A stretch of 42,165 nucleotides of DNA from Nitrosomonas sp. (GTDB lineage Bacteria; Pseudomonadota; Gammaproteobacteria; Burkholderiales; Nitrosomonadaceae), in the NCBI GenBank assembly GCA_021774075.1, contig JAJFJK010000185.1:1-42165 (forward strand), read 5' to 3'. Shown piece by piece: positions 23,808 through 31,487 of the stretch (positions are counted from its first letter, which is position 1; each line of letters begins with the position of its first letter). Both the position numbers and the translations under genes were made by a program. The notes under the pieces were generated by a model. It made no database searches. It was not told the DNA's origin and saw only the letters and a program-made list of their open reading frames with translations.

Positions 23808-25576
23808 TATTTCTTCGGCATATACAGATCCGTAATCGTTCCTTCTGCAATCTCTGCGGCAAACAAGACTGTTTCAGAAAGTGTAGGGTGGGGATGAATG
23901 GTTAAGCTGAGGTCTTCCATATCCGCACCCATTTCCAATGCCAAAGCAGTTTCAGCGATTAATTCGCCAGCGTTAATTCCCACGATGCCTGCGCCCAGTA
24001 TGCGGCGGGTTTTTTTATTCAGTAATAATTTTGTCATGCCTTCCTCACGTGCCATGGATATAGCGCGACCACTGGCAGCCCAGGGAAAATTGGCCTTTTC
24101 ATAATCAATGCCCTGTTTCTTCGCCTCGTTTTCAGTGAGACCCATCCAGGCAATTTCCGGGTCGGTATAAGCAACCGAAGGAATCGTGCGGGCATCAAAG
24201 GCTGCTTTATGTCCGGCGATAACCTCTGCCGCCAGCTTGCCTTCGTGGCTGGCTTTATGTGCCAGCATCGGTTCGCCGCCAATGTCACCAATGGCAAAAA
24301 TATGCGGCAGGTTAGTGCGCAACTGTTGGTCGACAGGAATAAAACCACGCTCATTAATTTGAATGCCGATATTTTCTGCGCCGATATTGTGACCATTTGG
24401 GCGGCGCCCAACGGCCATTAAAATACGGTCATAAGTTTGAGGCTCCGGTGCATTGTCACCCTCAAAGGTTACTTTGAGGCCCGCTTTCTTGGCTTCAATG
24501 TGGGTTACCTTGGTTTTGAGGTAGATTGCCGCGTATTGTTTGCCAATACGACGATGCAAAGGCTTGACCAGGTCAGCATCAGCACCCGGGATTAACTGGT
24601 CCATCAATTCCACCACGCTAATTTTGCAGCCCAGCGCAGCATACTCCGTGGCCATTTCCAGGCCAATAATGCCGCCACCGATAATGAGCATATGCTTGGG
24701 AATTCTTTCCAGTTCAAGTGCCCCGGTCGAATCAATCAAACGCGGGTCATCGTAAGGAAAGCCCGGAATACGGGTAACAATGGAACCGGCAGCAATAATG
24801 CAATGTTCAAACGAGACGGTTTTCAGGCCATCAGCGGTTTCAACCTGAAGCATATGTGGCGTGCTGAATTTACCTGTGCCATGGATGACATCCACCTTAC
24901 GTTGTTTGGCAAGTGCTTTGAGACCCTTGGTCAGTTTATTGATTACCGATTCTTTCCAGCTTCGTAGCTTATCAAGATCTATTTTGGGTTTGCTAAAAAC
25001 AATGCCGTGCTGCTCAGCTGCGCTAGCTTCAGTGATGACCTTGGCCGTATGTAATAACGCTTTGGAAGGAATGCAGCCAACATTCAGACATACGCCGCCC
25101 AGTGTGGCGTGACGTTCAATCAGTACAACTTTCTTACCCAAATCAGCGGCACGAAATGCAGCCGTGTAACCGCCAGGCCCGGCGCCGAGCACGACGACAT
25201 CGGCATGAATATCGCCTTGAGGGATCGATTGAGTGGGTGCAGTATCCGGTTGTGGGCTCGGTGTGGTGGTTGCAGTTTCGTTGTTTGCAGTTGGTGCCGG
25301 TGTTTTATCAGGACTGGCCTCGTCTGTTAGTTCATCAGTCACCGTCAACGTTAGTATCAGTGTGTCTTGTGAAACTTTATCGCCCACCTTGACTTTTAGT
25401 TGCTGCACAATACCCGCTTGCGGTGAGGGTATTTCCATCGTTGCTTTATCGGTTTCCAGTGAGATGAGCGCGGTTTCCTGTTCGACAACGTCACCGGGTG
25501 CGACCAGCACCTCAATGACGGGCACATCCTGGAAATCACCGATATCAGGGATTTTTATTTCAACGACTTTGCTCAT
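23807..25576 (-). CDS. lpdA: Dihydrolipoyl dehydrogenase with N-terminal lipoyl domain
   Basis: This E3 subunit reoxidises the lipoamide of 2-oxo acid dehydrogenase complexes and passes electrons to NAD+. The 589-aa protein has an N-terminal lipoyl domain (about 1-78, modified Lys44 in ETDKATM), then a Pro/Thr/Ala-rich flexible linker (about 85-120). The flavoprotein core follows, with FAD-binding GAGPGGYTAA, redox disulphide Cys163/Cys168 in GGVCLNVGC, NAD-binding GGGIIGLEMA and the C-terminal active-site His in TIHPHPTLSE. The extra lipoyl domain is typical of pyruvate dehydrogenase-type E3 in some proteobacteria. The E1 and E2 genes are not adjacent: upstream lies proA, 45 bp away on the same strand. 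Confidence 0.95.
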   Translation of the reverse strand: MSKVVEIKIPDIGDFQDVPVIEVLVAPGDVVEQETALISLETDKATMEIPSPQAGIVQQLKVKVGDKVSQDTLILTLTVTDELTDEASPDKTPAPTANNETATTTPSPQPDTAPTQSIPQGDIHADVVVLGAGPGGYTAAFRAADLGKKVVLIERHATLGGVCLNVGCIPSKALLHTAKVITEASAAEQHGIVFSKPKIDLDKLRSWKESVINKLTKGLKALAKQRKVDVIHGTGKFSTPHMLQVETADGLKTVSFEHCIIAAGSIVTRIPGFPYDDPRLIDSTGALELERIPKHMLIIGGGIIGLEMATEYAALGCKISVVELMDQLIPGADADLVKPLHRRIGKQYAAIYLKTKVTHIEAKKAGLKVTFEGDNAPEPQTYDRILMAVGRRPNGHNIGAENIGIQINERGFIPVDQQLRTNLPHIFAIGDIGGEPMLAHKASHEGKLAAEVIAGHKAAFDARTIPSVAYTDPEIAWMGLTENEAKKQGIDYEKANFPWAASGRAISMAREEGMTKLLLNKKTRRILGAGIVGINAGELIAETALALEMGADMEDLSLTIHPHPTLSETVLFAAEIAEGTITDLYMPKK

Positions 25577-25621
25577 AACTACCTTTGTATGGGTGAATCA
25601 CGCTGTTCTACGCTATAGTTG

Positions 25622-26887
25622 CTACTGTCTTATTTGCCCATCACCGAACACAACATATTTCTGGCTGGTTAATCCTTCCAGACCAACGGGGCCGCGCGCA
25701 TGGATTTTATCTGTGGAAATGCCAATTTCAGCACCCAGGCCATATTCAAAACCATCCGCAAAACGGGTTGATGTATTGACCATTACCGAGCTTGAATCCA
25801 CCTCACGCATAAAACGGCGTGCACGCGTGTAATTCTCTGTGACGATGGCATCCGTGTGCTGTGAACTATAGTAGCTAATGTGATCAATGGCCTGATCGAG
25901 ATTTTCAACAATACGAATGCTCAAAATGGGCGCCAGATATTCTGCAAACCAGTCTTCTTCAGTGGCTGCATTCATTTGCGTGACCAATGCACAGGCAGCG
26001 GCATCGCCACGTAATTCAACGCCTTTGTCGAGATAAATTTTGCTGAGCGCAGGCAATATTTCATTCGCGATACCAGCATGGATCAATAATGTTTCCATGG
26101 TATTGCAAGTCCCATAACGCTGGGTTTTGGCGTTATCTGCAATGCGGATTGCCTTGTCGAGATCTGCCTGATCATCAATGTAAACATGACACACGCCATC
26201 CAAGTGCTTGATAACCGGAACACGCGCTTCATTGGAAATACGTTCAATCAAACCCTTGCCACCACGCGGCACAATCACATCAACAAAGTCCTGCATGGTA
26301 ATGAGTTCGCCCACTGCGGCACGGTCAGTGGTTTCTATAACCTGCACTGCGGTTTCGGGTAAGCCGGCAACATGCAGGCCTTCTCTGACACAAGCAGCAA
26401 TGGCTTGATTACTGTGAATGGCTTCTGAACCACCCCGTAAAATAGCTGCATTGCCCGCTTTAAGACATAAACCGGCGGCATCTGCAGTCACATTGGGACG
26501 TGCTTCATAAATGATACCGATTACTCCCAGTGGCACACGCATTTTGCCAACTTGTATGCCGGAAGGGCGATAATCCAGTCCGCTAATCGCACCCACCGGA
26601 TCAGCCAGTGCGGCAATTTGTAACAACCCTTCCGCCATATTGGCAACGCCTTTGGCAGACAATGTTAAACGATCAACCAAAGCCGCTTCCAGCTCTTTGG
26701 CGTGTGCATTCTCCAGATCCTTTGCATTGGCAGCCAAAAGCTTTTGTTCATCCCGCACAATGGCATCCGCCATGGCAATGAGTGCCTGGTTTTTAAGCGC
26801 CGTGTCAGCCTTGGCAACAATGCGAGATGCCGCACGGGCCTGCTGGCCGACGGACTGCATATAACTTTTAAGTTCTGTGTTATTCAT
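25622..26887 (-). CDS. proA: Gamma-glutamyl phosphate reductase
   Basis: ProA reduces gamma-glutamyl phosphate to glutamate semialdehyde with NADPH, the second step of proline synthesis. The 421-aa length is normal. Family landmarks are [36 protein letters not shown], the catalytic Cys261 in [10 protein letters not shown] and [20 protein letters not shown] near the C-terminus. The proB partner is not visible here. lpdA follows 45 bp downstream, so transcription may run through both genes. Upstream lies the repeat-rich noncoding region. Confidence 0.96.
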   Translation of the reverse strand: MNNTELKSYMQSVGQQARAASRIVAKADTALKNQALIAMADAIVRDEQKLLAANAKDLENAHAKELEAALVDRLTLSAKGVANMAEGLLQIAALADPVGAISGLDYRPSGIQVGKMRVPLGVIGIIYEARPNVTADAAGLCLKAGNAAILRGGSEAIHSNQAIAACVREGLHVAGLPETAVQVIETTDRAAVGELITMQDFVDVIVPRGGKGLIERISNEARVPVIKHLDGVCHVYIDDQADLDKAIRIADNAKTQRYGTCNTMETLLIHAGIANEILPALSKIYLDKGVELRGDAAACALVTQMNAATEEDWFAEYLAPILSIRIVENLDQAIDHISYYSSQHTDAIVTENYTRARRFMREVDSSSVMVNTSTRFADGFEYGLGAEIGISTDKIHARGPVGLEGLTSQKYVVFGDGQIRQ

Positions 26888-27247
26888 AAATGATTTTAGC
26901 GATCAACAAATTTTCTGGAATTATCCTAGAATCCTCAGTTGGATGGTGTTTAGAGTGCATTGTTGTTTGTTTTTAGCAAGGCGCAGTGAGGCGTAATAAC
27001 TAGTTATTACAACGAATTGCAACGCAGAAAAAGATAAAGAACGGTGTGCTATAAGCATCATAGCGTGGTTCATCTTTAGGATTATAGTACATGTTGATGC
27101 CGTTGCCTTGTCAGAAAAATTAATGTGTGCGATTACTTGCAGGATCTAGGTTTAAATCTAACACTCTCGGTTGAATGGTTTTTAGAAGCGCCCTGTAGAC
27201 AAAACTCGGTGAGATTCCCGTGTTATTTCAAACTACAGCTCTACATA
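26888..27247. other. Noncoding repeat-rich region upstream of the island
   Basis: No gene is visible. An 18-bp perfect palindrome GTAATAACTAGTTATTAC lies at 26993-27010. Related words CTC(A/G)GTTG(G/A)ATGGT and TTTAGA occur at 26934-26955 and again at 27166-27186. A partial terminus of repeat family A (GGTTTTTAGAAGCGCCCT) lies at 27177-27194. The stretch looks like an accumulation of broken small elements. Confidence 0.6.
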
Positions 27248-27477
27248 AGTACACGATCATAAATTTTTTAACAAAACTTGCTGATTATTACAGGGCTATG
27301 CCATTGGAAATATTAATAACTTTTGGACGACTATGTGCTACATAAGCAACTTACTTAATCCGTCATTCCCGCATGTTCTTAGCGGGAATCCATTGCCAGT
27401 CTGGATTCCCGCCAGAAGCACGCGGGAATGACGAAACTTGTTACATTAAGCGTGTTAAGTAACTTCTGAACGACTAC
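27248..27477. repeat. Repeat family B, left copy (230 bp)
   Basis: This copy and the one at 32802-33031 have the same length and differ at only a few bases, and both are in the same orientation. The ends are weakly inverted (AGTAC..CG.TCA against the reverse complement of the other end). The inside carries GTCATTCCCGC and GCGGGAATGAC arms, a palindromic motif common in dispersed proteobacterial repeats. It has no open frame. The two copies bracket the NACHT island and dacA. Confidence 0.85.
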
Positions 27478-27579
27478 TTAGTTGTAGTTGGAATATTAGA
27501 CCTGGCACCTCCTCCTGCTATTTTTAAAACACAGAGACCACAGAGAAAAACAAGCCCCCGGAGTACTTCAATTATTATC

Positions 27580-27609
27580 CTTGTTCCCACGCTCCTGCGT
27601 GGGAACAAG
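27580..27609. repeat. REP-like perfect hairpin, 13-bp arms
   Basis: CTTGTTCCCACGC (27580-27592) and its exact complement (27597-27609) surround a TCCT loop. The word TTCCCACGC with its partner occurs as a dispersed palindrome in many bacterial genomes. Here it lies between repeat families B and A just before the NACHT gene and may end upstream transcription. Confidence 0.7.
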
Positions 27610-27619
27610 AAAGCAAGAA

Positions 27620-27643
27620 AATCTGGATTTTTAGAGGCACCCT
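27620..27643. repeat. Partial terminus of repeat family A
   Basis: AATCTGGATTTTTAGAGGCA plus CCCT is the family A end seen at 13302 and 23807, without the rest of the element. It shows that a complete copy once lay upstream of the NACHT gene. Confidence 0.75.
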
Positions 27644-27685
27644 TGGGTTTGTTCTGAAAGTTAACGAGTCGGCAGTGACATTGCC

Positions 27686-27691
27686 TATAAT
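27686..27691 (+). promoter_or_regulatory. Possible -10 box (TATAAT) for the NACHT gene
   Basis: A consensus TATAAT lies 34 bp before the GTG start of the NACHT gene. The best -35 candidate, TTAACG at 27661, has a long 19-bp spacer, so the promoter is tentative. Confidence 0.3.
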
Positions 27692-27724
27692 GCGAATACT
27701 AATGATTCATATGGGAAAAGAATC

Positions 27725-30127
27725 GTGGCGGATAAAACACAGGATATTCATGCAGATCATGGTGGCGTGAGCGTTGGAGAGAATAACGGATCAATCACTG
27801 TCAACAATCAATCTCTTATCCAGCAAGGCCTGACTGATGAGGCTATTCAGGAACGAGAAACCCACTATCTGAGGCGGGTGGTCGAAGATTGTGGTGGGCT
27901 GGAATGGTTGGCTTTGATGAATCTGGAAGAAGGCGACGGCAGTATGCGGCTGGATGCAGTGTATACCGCATTACTCACCGAAACGCGCCATGAGCAGGAA
28001 ATAACCGACGCCGGGAATAGGGAGCGCGCAACGGAAGACCCGGTCAGGCAGGGGCGTTTATCTGCGGTAGAGCTGTTGAACCGTGAACAGCGGTTGGTGT
28101 TGTTGGGTGATCCTGGTAGCGGCAAGAGTGCTTTTGTTAATTTCGTGGCACTGTGTTTAGCGGGTGAACCGCTTGCAGGAGCGGTCAATCTGCAAACATT
28201 GACGCAGCCGTTACCGGACGATAAAGGCCGACCACAAACCCGTGAAATTGAAGTCGAAGGTCAAGACGAACCCATTCAAGAGGAAGTGCTGCAGGATTGG
28301 GATAAAGGGGCACTCATTCCATTGCGGGTTATTCTGCGGGATTTCTCAGCTTCCCCCTGTTTTCCAAAAGCGTCCGACAAGCCAGAGACAAAGCATTTGT
28401 TGGAATTCTTGCAACTGGATTTAAAGAATAAAGGTTGTGAGGAATATTACCAGGTGTTGGAAGATCGCCTGCGAGCAGGTCGGGTGTTGGTGATGCTGGA
28501 CGGATTGGACGAAGTCGCGCAGGCGGGGGACAGACGCAAACACCTGGTGGCCGGTATAAATGAGTTTGTTAAAAGCTTTGGTGACTGCCGGTTTCTGGTG
28601 ACCTGTCGTCCTTATGCCTACCGCAACCGTGAATGGCAGCTGTCCCAATTCGCTTCCAGTGAACTGGCGGTATTTGGACGAGGACAGATAATTCGTTTTG
28701 TTGAACGCTGGTATGCGCGATTACCAACATCAGACAGACACGCGACCATCAAAAGCGGGCAAGATCTGCAACAAGCTGTGTTGAGCCGTCCCGATTTGCG
28801 GGATTTAGCCAAGCGTCCTTTATTGTTGAGTTTGATTGCTTATTTACATGCGTATCGTCATGAATTGCCAGGGCACCGCGCTGATTTGTATGAGCGCCTG
28901 TTGGGATTGCTGGTGGATAAATGGGAGAAAGCCCGTTTTAATGTGGCCGATGGTGATGCAGATAAAGCGAAGCAATTGGCGCAGGCCAGTCTGGCGGAAT
29001 TTCTGCAAATTGGTCAGGATGCGATTCGCAAAGTTTTGGAGCGGCTAGCTTTTCGGGCGCATCACTTGCAGGACGAAAAACAAGATACTGCCGATATTGC
29101 GGCCAAAGACCTGAATCATGAATTGTTGTGTGAGGCCAAGCGAAAGAACCAAGACGTGAAGGTTTGGGAGTTATCGGAATATCTGCGCGATCGGGTTGGT
29201 ATTCTGTATCAACGTGGCGGCAGTAATGAAACGGATGCCATTTATACCTTCCCGCATCGTAGTTTTCAGGAATATCTAGCTGCGGCCTATTTACGGCGAG
29301 AAGAAAACGCATTGTTTGAACCGTTTGTCGGCATGGTTGACGAGTTGGAAGAGGGCACCTGGCAGGAATTGGCCGCACAATTGGGGCGTACAGACCCGGA
29401 TCGTTGGCGGGAAGTAGTGGTATTAGCTGGCGGCATTAATGCGCGGTCTGATCCTGGCCCGGTGTGGAATTTGCTGAAAGCACTGGCTGATCGAAAAGAC
29501 GCGGCAGAGCTGACTGAGCCTGAAGCCTGGGGGTTACGCCTGGCGAGTGAAATTTTAGCGGAAAGCGTGGCGTTGGACGGCCTGAACCCTCGGCAGCAAA
29601 AAATCTTCAACACCATTCAGAGCGCCATGCCGGAGGTTTTAGCGACACCGTATTTGGTCGCCAAAGAACGCGTTGTTGTAGGGCGCTATCTGAACAAAAT
29701 CGGCGACCCTCGTGCTGCATTAACCGATGTGGATGCGATGCGGTTTTGCCCTGTGCCTGCTGGGTCTTTTTTCATGGGGCAAGGAGAGCATGATAGTGAG
29801 AAAGAAGCTTGGTCGGCAGAAACGCCTGCAGGTGAATATGATCTGAATTATGATTACTGGATAGCACAATACCCGGTGACGGTGGCACAGTTTAAAGCGT
29901 TTGTTGACGACAGTGGTTTTGATATTGGCAATGCTGATGCTTTAAAGACTTCTGCCAATACCCCTGTGGTGTACGTGTCTCAAAAGGATGCTTTAGTTTT
30001 TTGTGATTGGCTCACTGGGCGCTGGCGTGTCTCCTTGCCTAATGAACCGGAGTGGGAAAAAGCTGCACGCGGTGGTTTGAAAGTTCCTGGCATACCTACA
30101 TTGCTAGTGCTGCCGAAGTATTTGTAG
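27725..30127 (+). CDS. NACHT NTPase with start of C-terminal FGE/C-type-lectin-like domain
   Basis: This 800-aa STAND-class NTPase resembles bacterial NLR-like immune sensors. Residues 7-28 form a Gly/Asn-rich hairpin-like motif (DIHADHGGVSVGENNGSITV). A helical segment follows, then the NACHT core with Walker A GDPGSGKS (128-135), the diagnostic Walker B VLVMLDGLDEV (254-264) and a sensor-like TCRPYAYR. From about residue 550 there are helical repeats. From about 675 a formylglycine-generating-enzyme-type domain begins (PVPAGSFFMGQGEHD, YWIAQYPVTVAQFKAFV, LPNEPEWEKAARGG). It stops early, because the frame shifts near 30098-30100 and the domain continues in another frame to 30531. The start is GTG 27725. 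Without the shift the protein would be about 935 aa. A binding rather than catalytic role of the C-terminal domain is inferred. Confidence 0.88.
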   Translation: MADKTQDIHADHGGVSVGENNGSITVNNQSLIQQGLTDEAIQERETHYLRRVVEDCGGLEWLALMNLEEGDGSMRLDAVYTALLTETRHEQEITDAGNRERATEDPVRQGRLSAVELLNREQRLVLLGDPGSGKSAFVNFVALCLAGEPLAGAVNLQTLTQPLPDDKGRPQTREIEVEGQDEPIQEEVLQDWDKGALIPLRVILRDFSASPCFPKASDKPETKHLLEFLQLDLKNKGCEEYYQVLEDRLRAGRVLVMLDGLDEVAQAGDRRKHLVAGINEFVKSFGDCRFLVTCRPYAYRNREWQLSQFASSELAVFGRGQIIRFVERWYARLPTSDRHATIKSGQDLQQAVLSRPDLRDLAKRPLLLSLIAYLHAYRHELPGHRADLYERLLGLLVDKWEKARFNVADGDADKAKQLAQASLAEFLQIGQDAIRKVLERLAFRAHHLQDEKQDTADIAAKDLNHELLCEAKRKNQDVKVWELSEYLRDRVGILYQRGGSNETDAIYTFPHRSFQEYLAAAYLRREENALFEPFVGMVDELEEGTWQELAAQLGRTDPDRWREVVVLAGGINARSDPGPVWNLLKALADRKDAAELTEPEAWGLRLASEILAESVALDGLNPRQQKIFNTIQSAMPEVLATPYLVAKERVVVGRYLNKIGDPRAALTDVDAMRFCPVPAGSFFMGQGEHDSEKEAWSAETPAGEYDLNYDYWIAQYPVTVAQFKAFVDDSGFDIGNADALKTSANTPVVYVSQKDALVFCDWLTGRWRVSLPNEPEWEKAARGGLKVPGIPTLLVLPKYL

Positions 30128-30531
30128 AACATGATTGCCGGACGAATGACCTGCAAATCAATGCACAACCTCAGCGGCGCTATCCGTGGGGTAATGAGAT
30201 TGACGATGATTGCGTAAATCATGATATGAAGGTAGGGGAGACCTCAACACCTGGTGTCTATCCGCAGGGTATCAGCCCTTATGGCTGTCATGATCTGGCG
30301 GGGAATGTTTGGGAATGGACGCGCTCTGATCGAGGTGATTACCCGTATCCAGCCATCGATACAGCAGCGTGGAAGCAACGGGAAAGCGGAGGTTCTGCCG
30401 TTTGCGTGTTGCGCGGCGGTGCGTTCAGCAACCTTCACCGCAACGTGCGGTGCGCTGTTGGCTACGACGGCAGGCCGGACGACCGTTACAACTTCATTGG
30501 GTTTCGCGTTGTTTTGTCCCCATTACGCTGA
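30052..30531 (+). pseudogene. Frameshifted C-terminal part of the NACHT protein's FGE/CLec-like domain
   Basis: From about 30100 this frame continues the domain interrupted in the preceding gene (IASAAEVFVEHDCRT, QPQRRYPWGNE, GVYPQGISPYGCHDLAGNVWEWT, CVLRGGAFSN, IGFRVVLSP). Restoring one base near 30098-30100 would join both halves. The residues before 30100 in this frame are not homologous, so it is not a separate gene. The last 40 residues (30421-30495 especially) have the arrangement of a diversified C-type-lectin ligand site. Conserved RNVRCA, RPD and IGFRVV words alternate with positions S, L, H, V, G, Y, D, Y and F, nearly all encoded by NNC or NNT codons. The shift may be real decay, a sequencing error or recoding. 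Confidence 0.8.
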
Positions 30532-30627
30532 CCGATGAAATCTCTGGACGATGGGACTCTGAAATTTTTGTTAATATCATGCTGGGTGAGCCAGTGTTTT
30601 TAATCATTTTTTGTGAAGGAGAATGCC

Positions 30628-31002
30628 ATGCCCATGATTGATATTCCGACGACGGTGAATGTGCTGGTGACCTATTTTGCGTTGGGTGAAACGGAAGCAG
30701 CAGTGGAAGTTGCTAGAAATATGGTGAATAAGATATCTTTAACTGTAGAGGGTTTTCTGAAGTTGAAAGATGATTTGCAGCAAATGCCGGAAGTCGCAGA
30801 GAAGATTAGGGCATTTCAGAAGGACCCGCAAGATAATGATTTGCAAATGCAGTTAAGTGAGATGCTGACGCAAAAGCTGGAACAGCACCCCGCATTTCAG
30901 CAAAACACGGTGCAGGTGCAAGGCGATATCAAAGCGGATAACGGGAGTGTTGCTGTAGGGATAAGTACTGGCGATATTAAAATCGATAATACTTCCAAAT
31001 GA
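30628..31002 (+). CDS. Small helical protein with C-terminal Gly/Asn-rich motif
   Basis: The product is 124 aa. Residues 1-88 look helical and amphipathic (TVNVLVTYFALGETEAAVEV, VEGFLKLKDDLQQMPEVAEK, LSEMLTQKLEQHPAF). Residues about 95-121 form a beta-hairpin-like sequence (TVQVQGDIKADNGSVAVG, then GDIKIDN) similar to the N-termini of the flanking NACHT proteins. Start ATG 30628 is chosen because AAGGAG stands six bases upstream; the frame opens earlier at GTG 30613. It overlaps the next gene by 4 bp (ATGA). Position and architecture suggest a partner of the NACHT sensor. A Bell-type effector with a bacterial amyloid signalling sequence is one reading. No enzyme motif is visible. Confidence 0.7.
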   Translation: MPMIDIPTTVNVLVTYFALGETEAAVEVARNMVNKISLTVEGFLKLKDDLQQMPEVAEKIRAFQKDPQDNDLQMQLSEMLTQKLEQHPAFQQNTVQVQGDIKADNGSVAVGISTGDIKIDNTSK

Positions 31003-31280
31003 TCAGTGCAGGAAATATCAAATCGGGCGGGGGTAGTGTTGCGGCTGCCTCAATCAGCGATAGCTTGATTATCATCATCAATGAAAGCGGCTCCAAATTG
31101 ACCAAAAAACAGGCGCTACAGCTTGAGGCGCATTATCTGAAACGCATGATGCAAGATTGCGCTGGTTTGGAGTGGTTACGGCTGGTGCGCAAGCAGGATG
31201 AAAATACAGTCAGTCTTGGGTTGGATGCGAATTTTCAATTTTTTGCCAGGGACAAGCGAACCTATTGCATCAATTCCTGA
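30999..31280 (+). pseudogene. Truncated N-terminus of a second NACHT-type protein
   Basis: The 93-aa frame begins with the Gly/Ser/Asn hairpin-like motif (MISAGNIKSGGGSVAAASIS). Residues 40-76 closely match residues 43-78 of the NACHT protein at 27725 (HYLKRMMQDCAGLEWLRLV against HYLRRVVEDCGGLEWLALM, then LGLDA against MRLDA). After LGLDA the similarity ends abruptly in an unrelated tail of about 17 residues and a stop. The Walker motifs are never reached. It is thus the stump of a paralogous sensor, joined to other DNA at about 31228. It could still be expressed as an adaptor, because its start overlaps the previous stop codon. Confidence 0.75.
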
Positions 31281-31487
31281 AAACTAATAAGCATAATAAT
31301 TGTAGGTTAAAATTTAACGTGCTGGTGCAATATTCAGGCCAATTGGGTAGAATAGACAATAATCACATTTGCTGCTGCAGACTATGCGCGTGGACAAATA
31401 TGCGATGTTTTTCTTGAGCTTGCGAGTTATTTTAAGCGCTTATTATTTGAAAAATAGTATTGGCTCACCGTTCAGAAGGGTAGCTTT
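31281..31487. other. Spacer between the NACHT remnant and dacA
   Basis: This AT-rich spacer of about 207 bp has no gene. It must contain the dacA promoter. I could not identify a confident -35/-10 pair. Confidence 0.3.
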
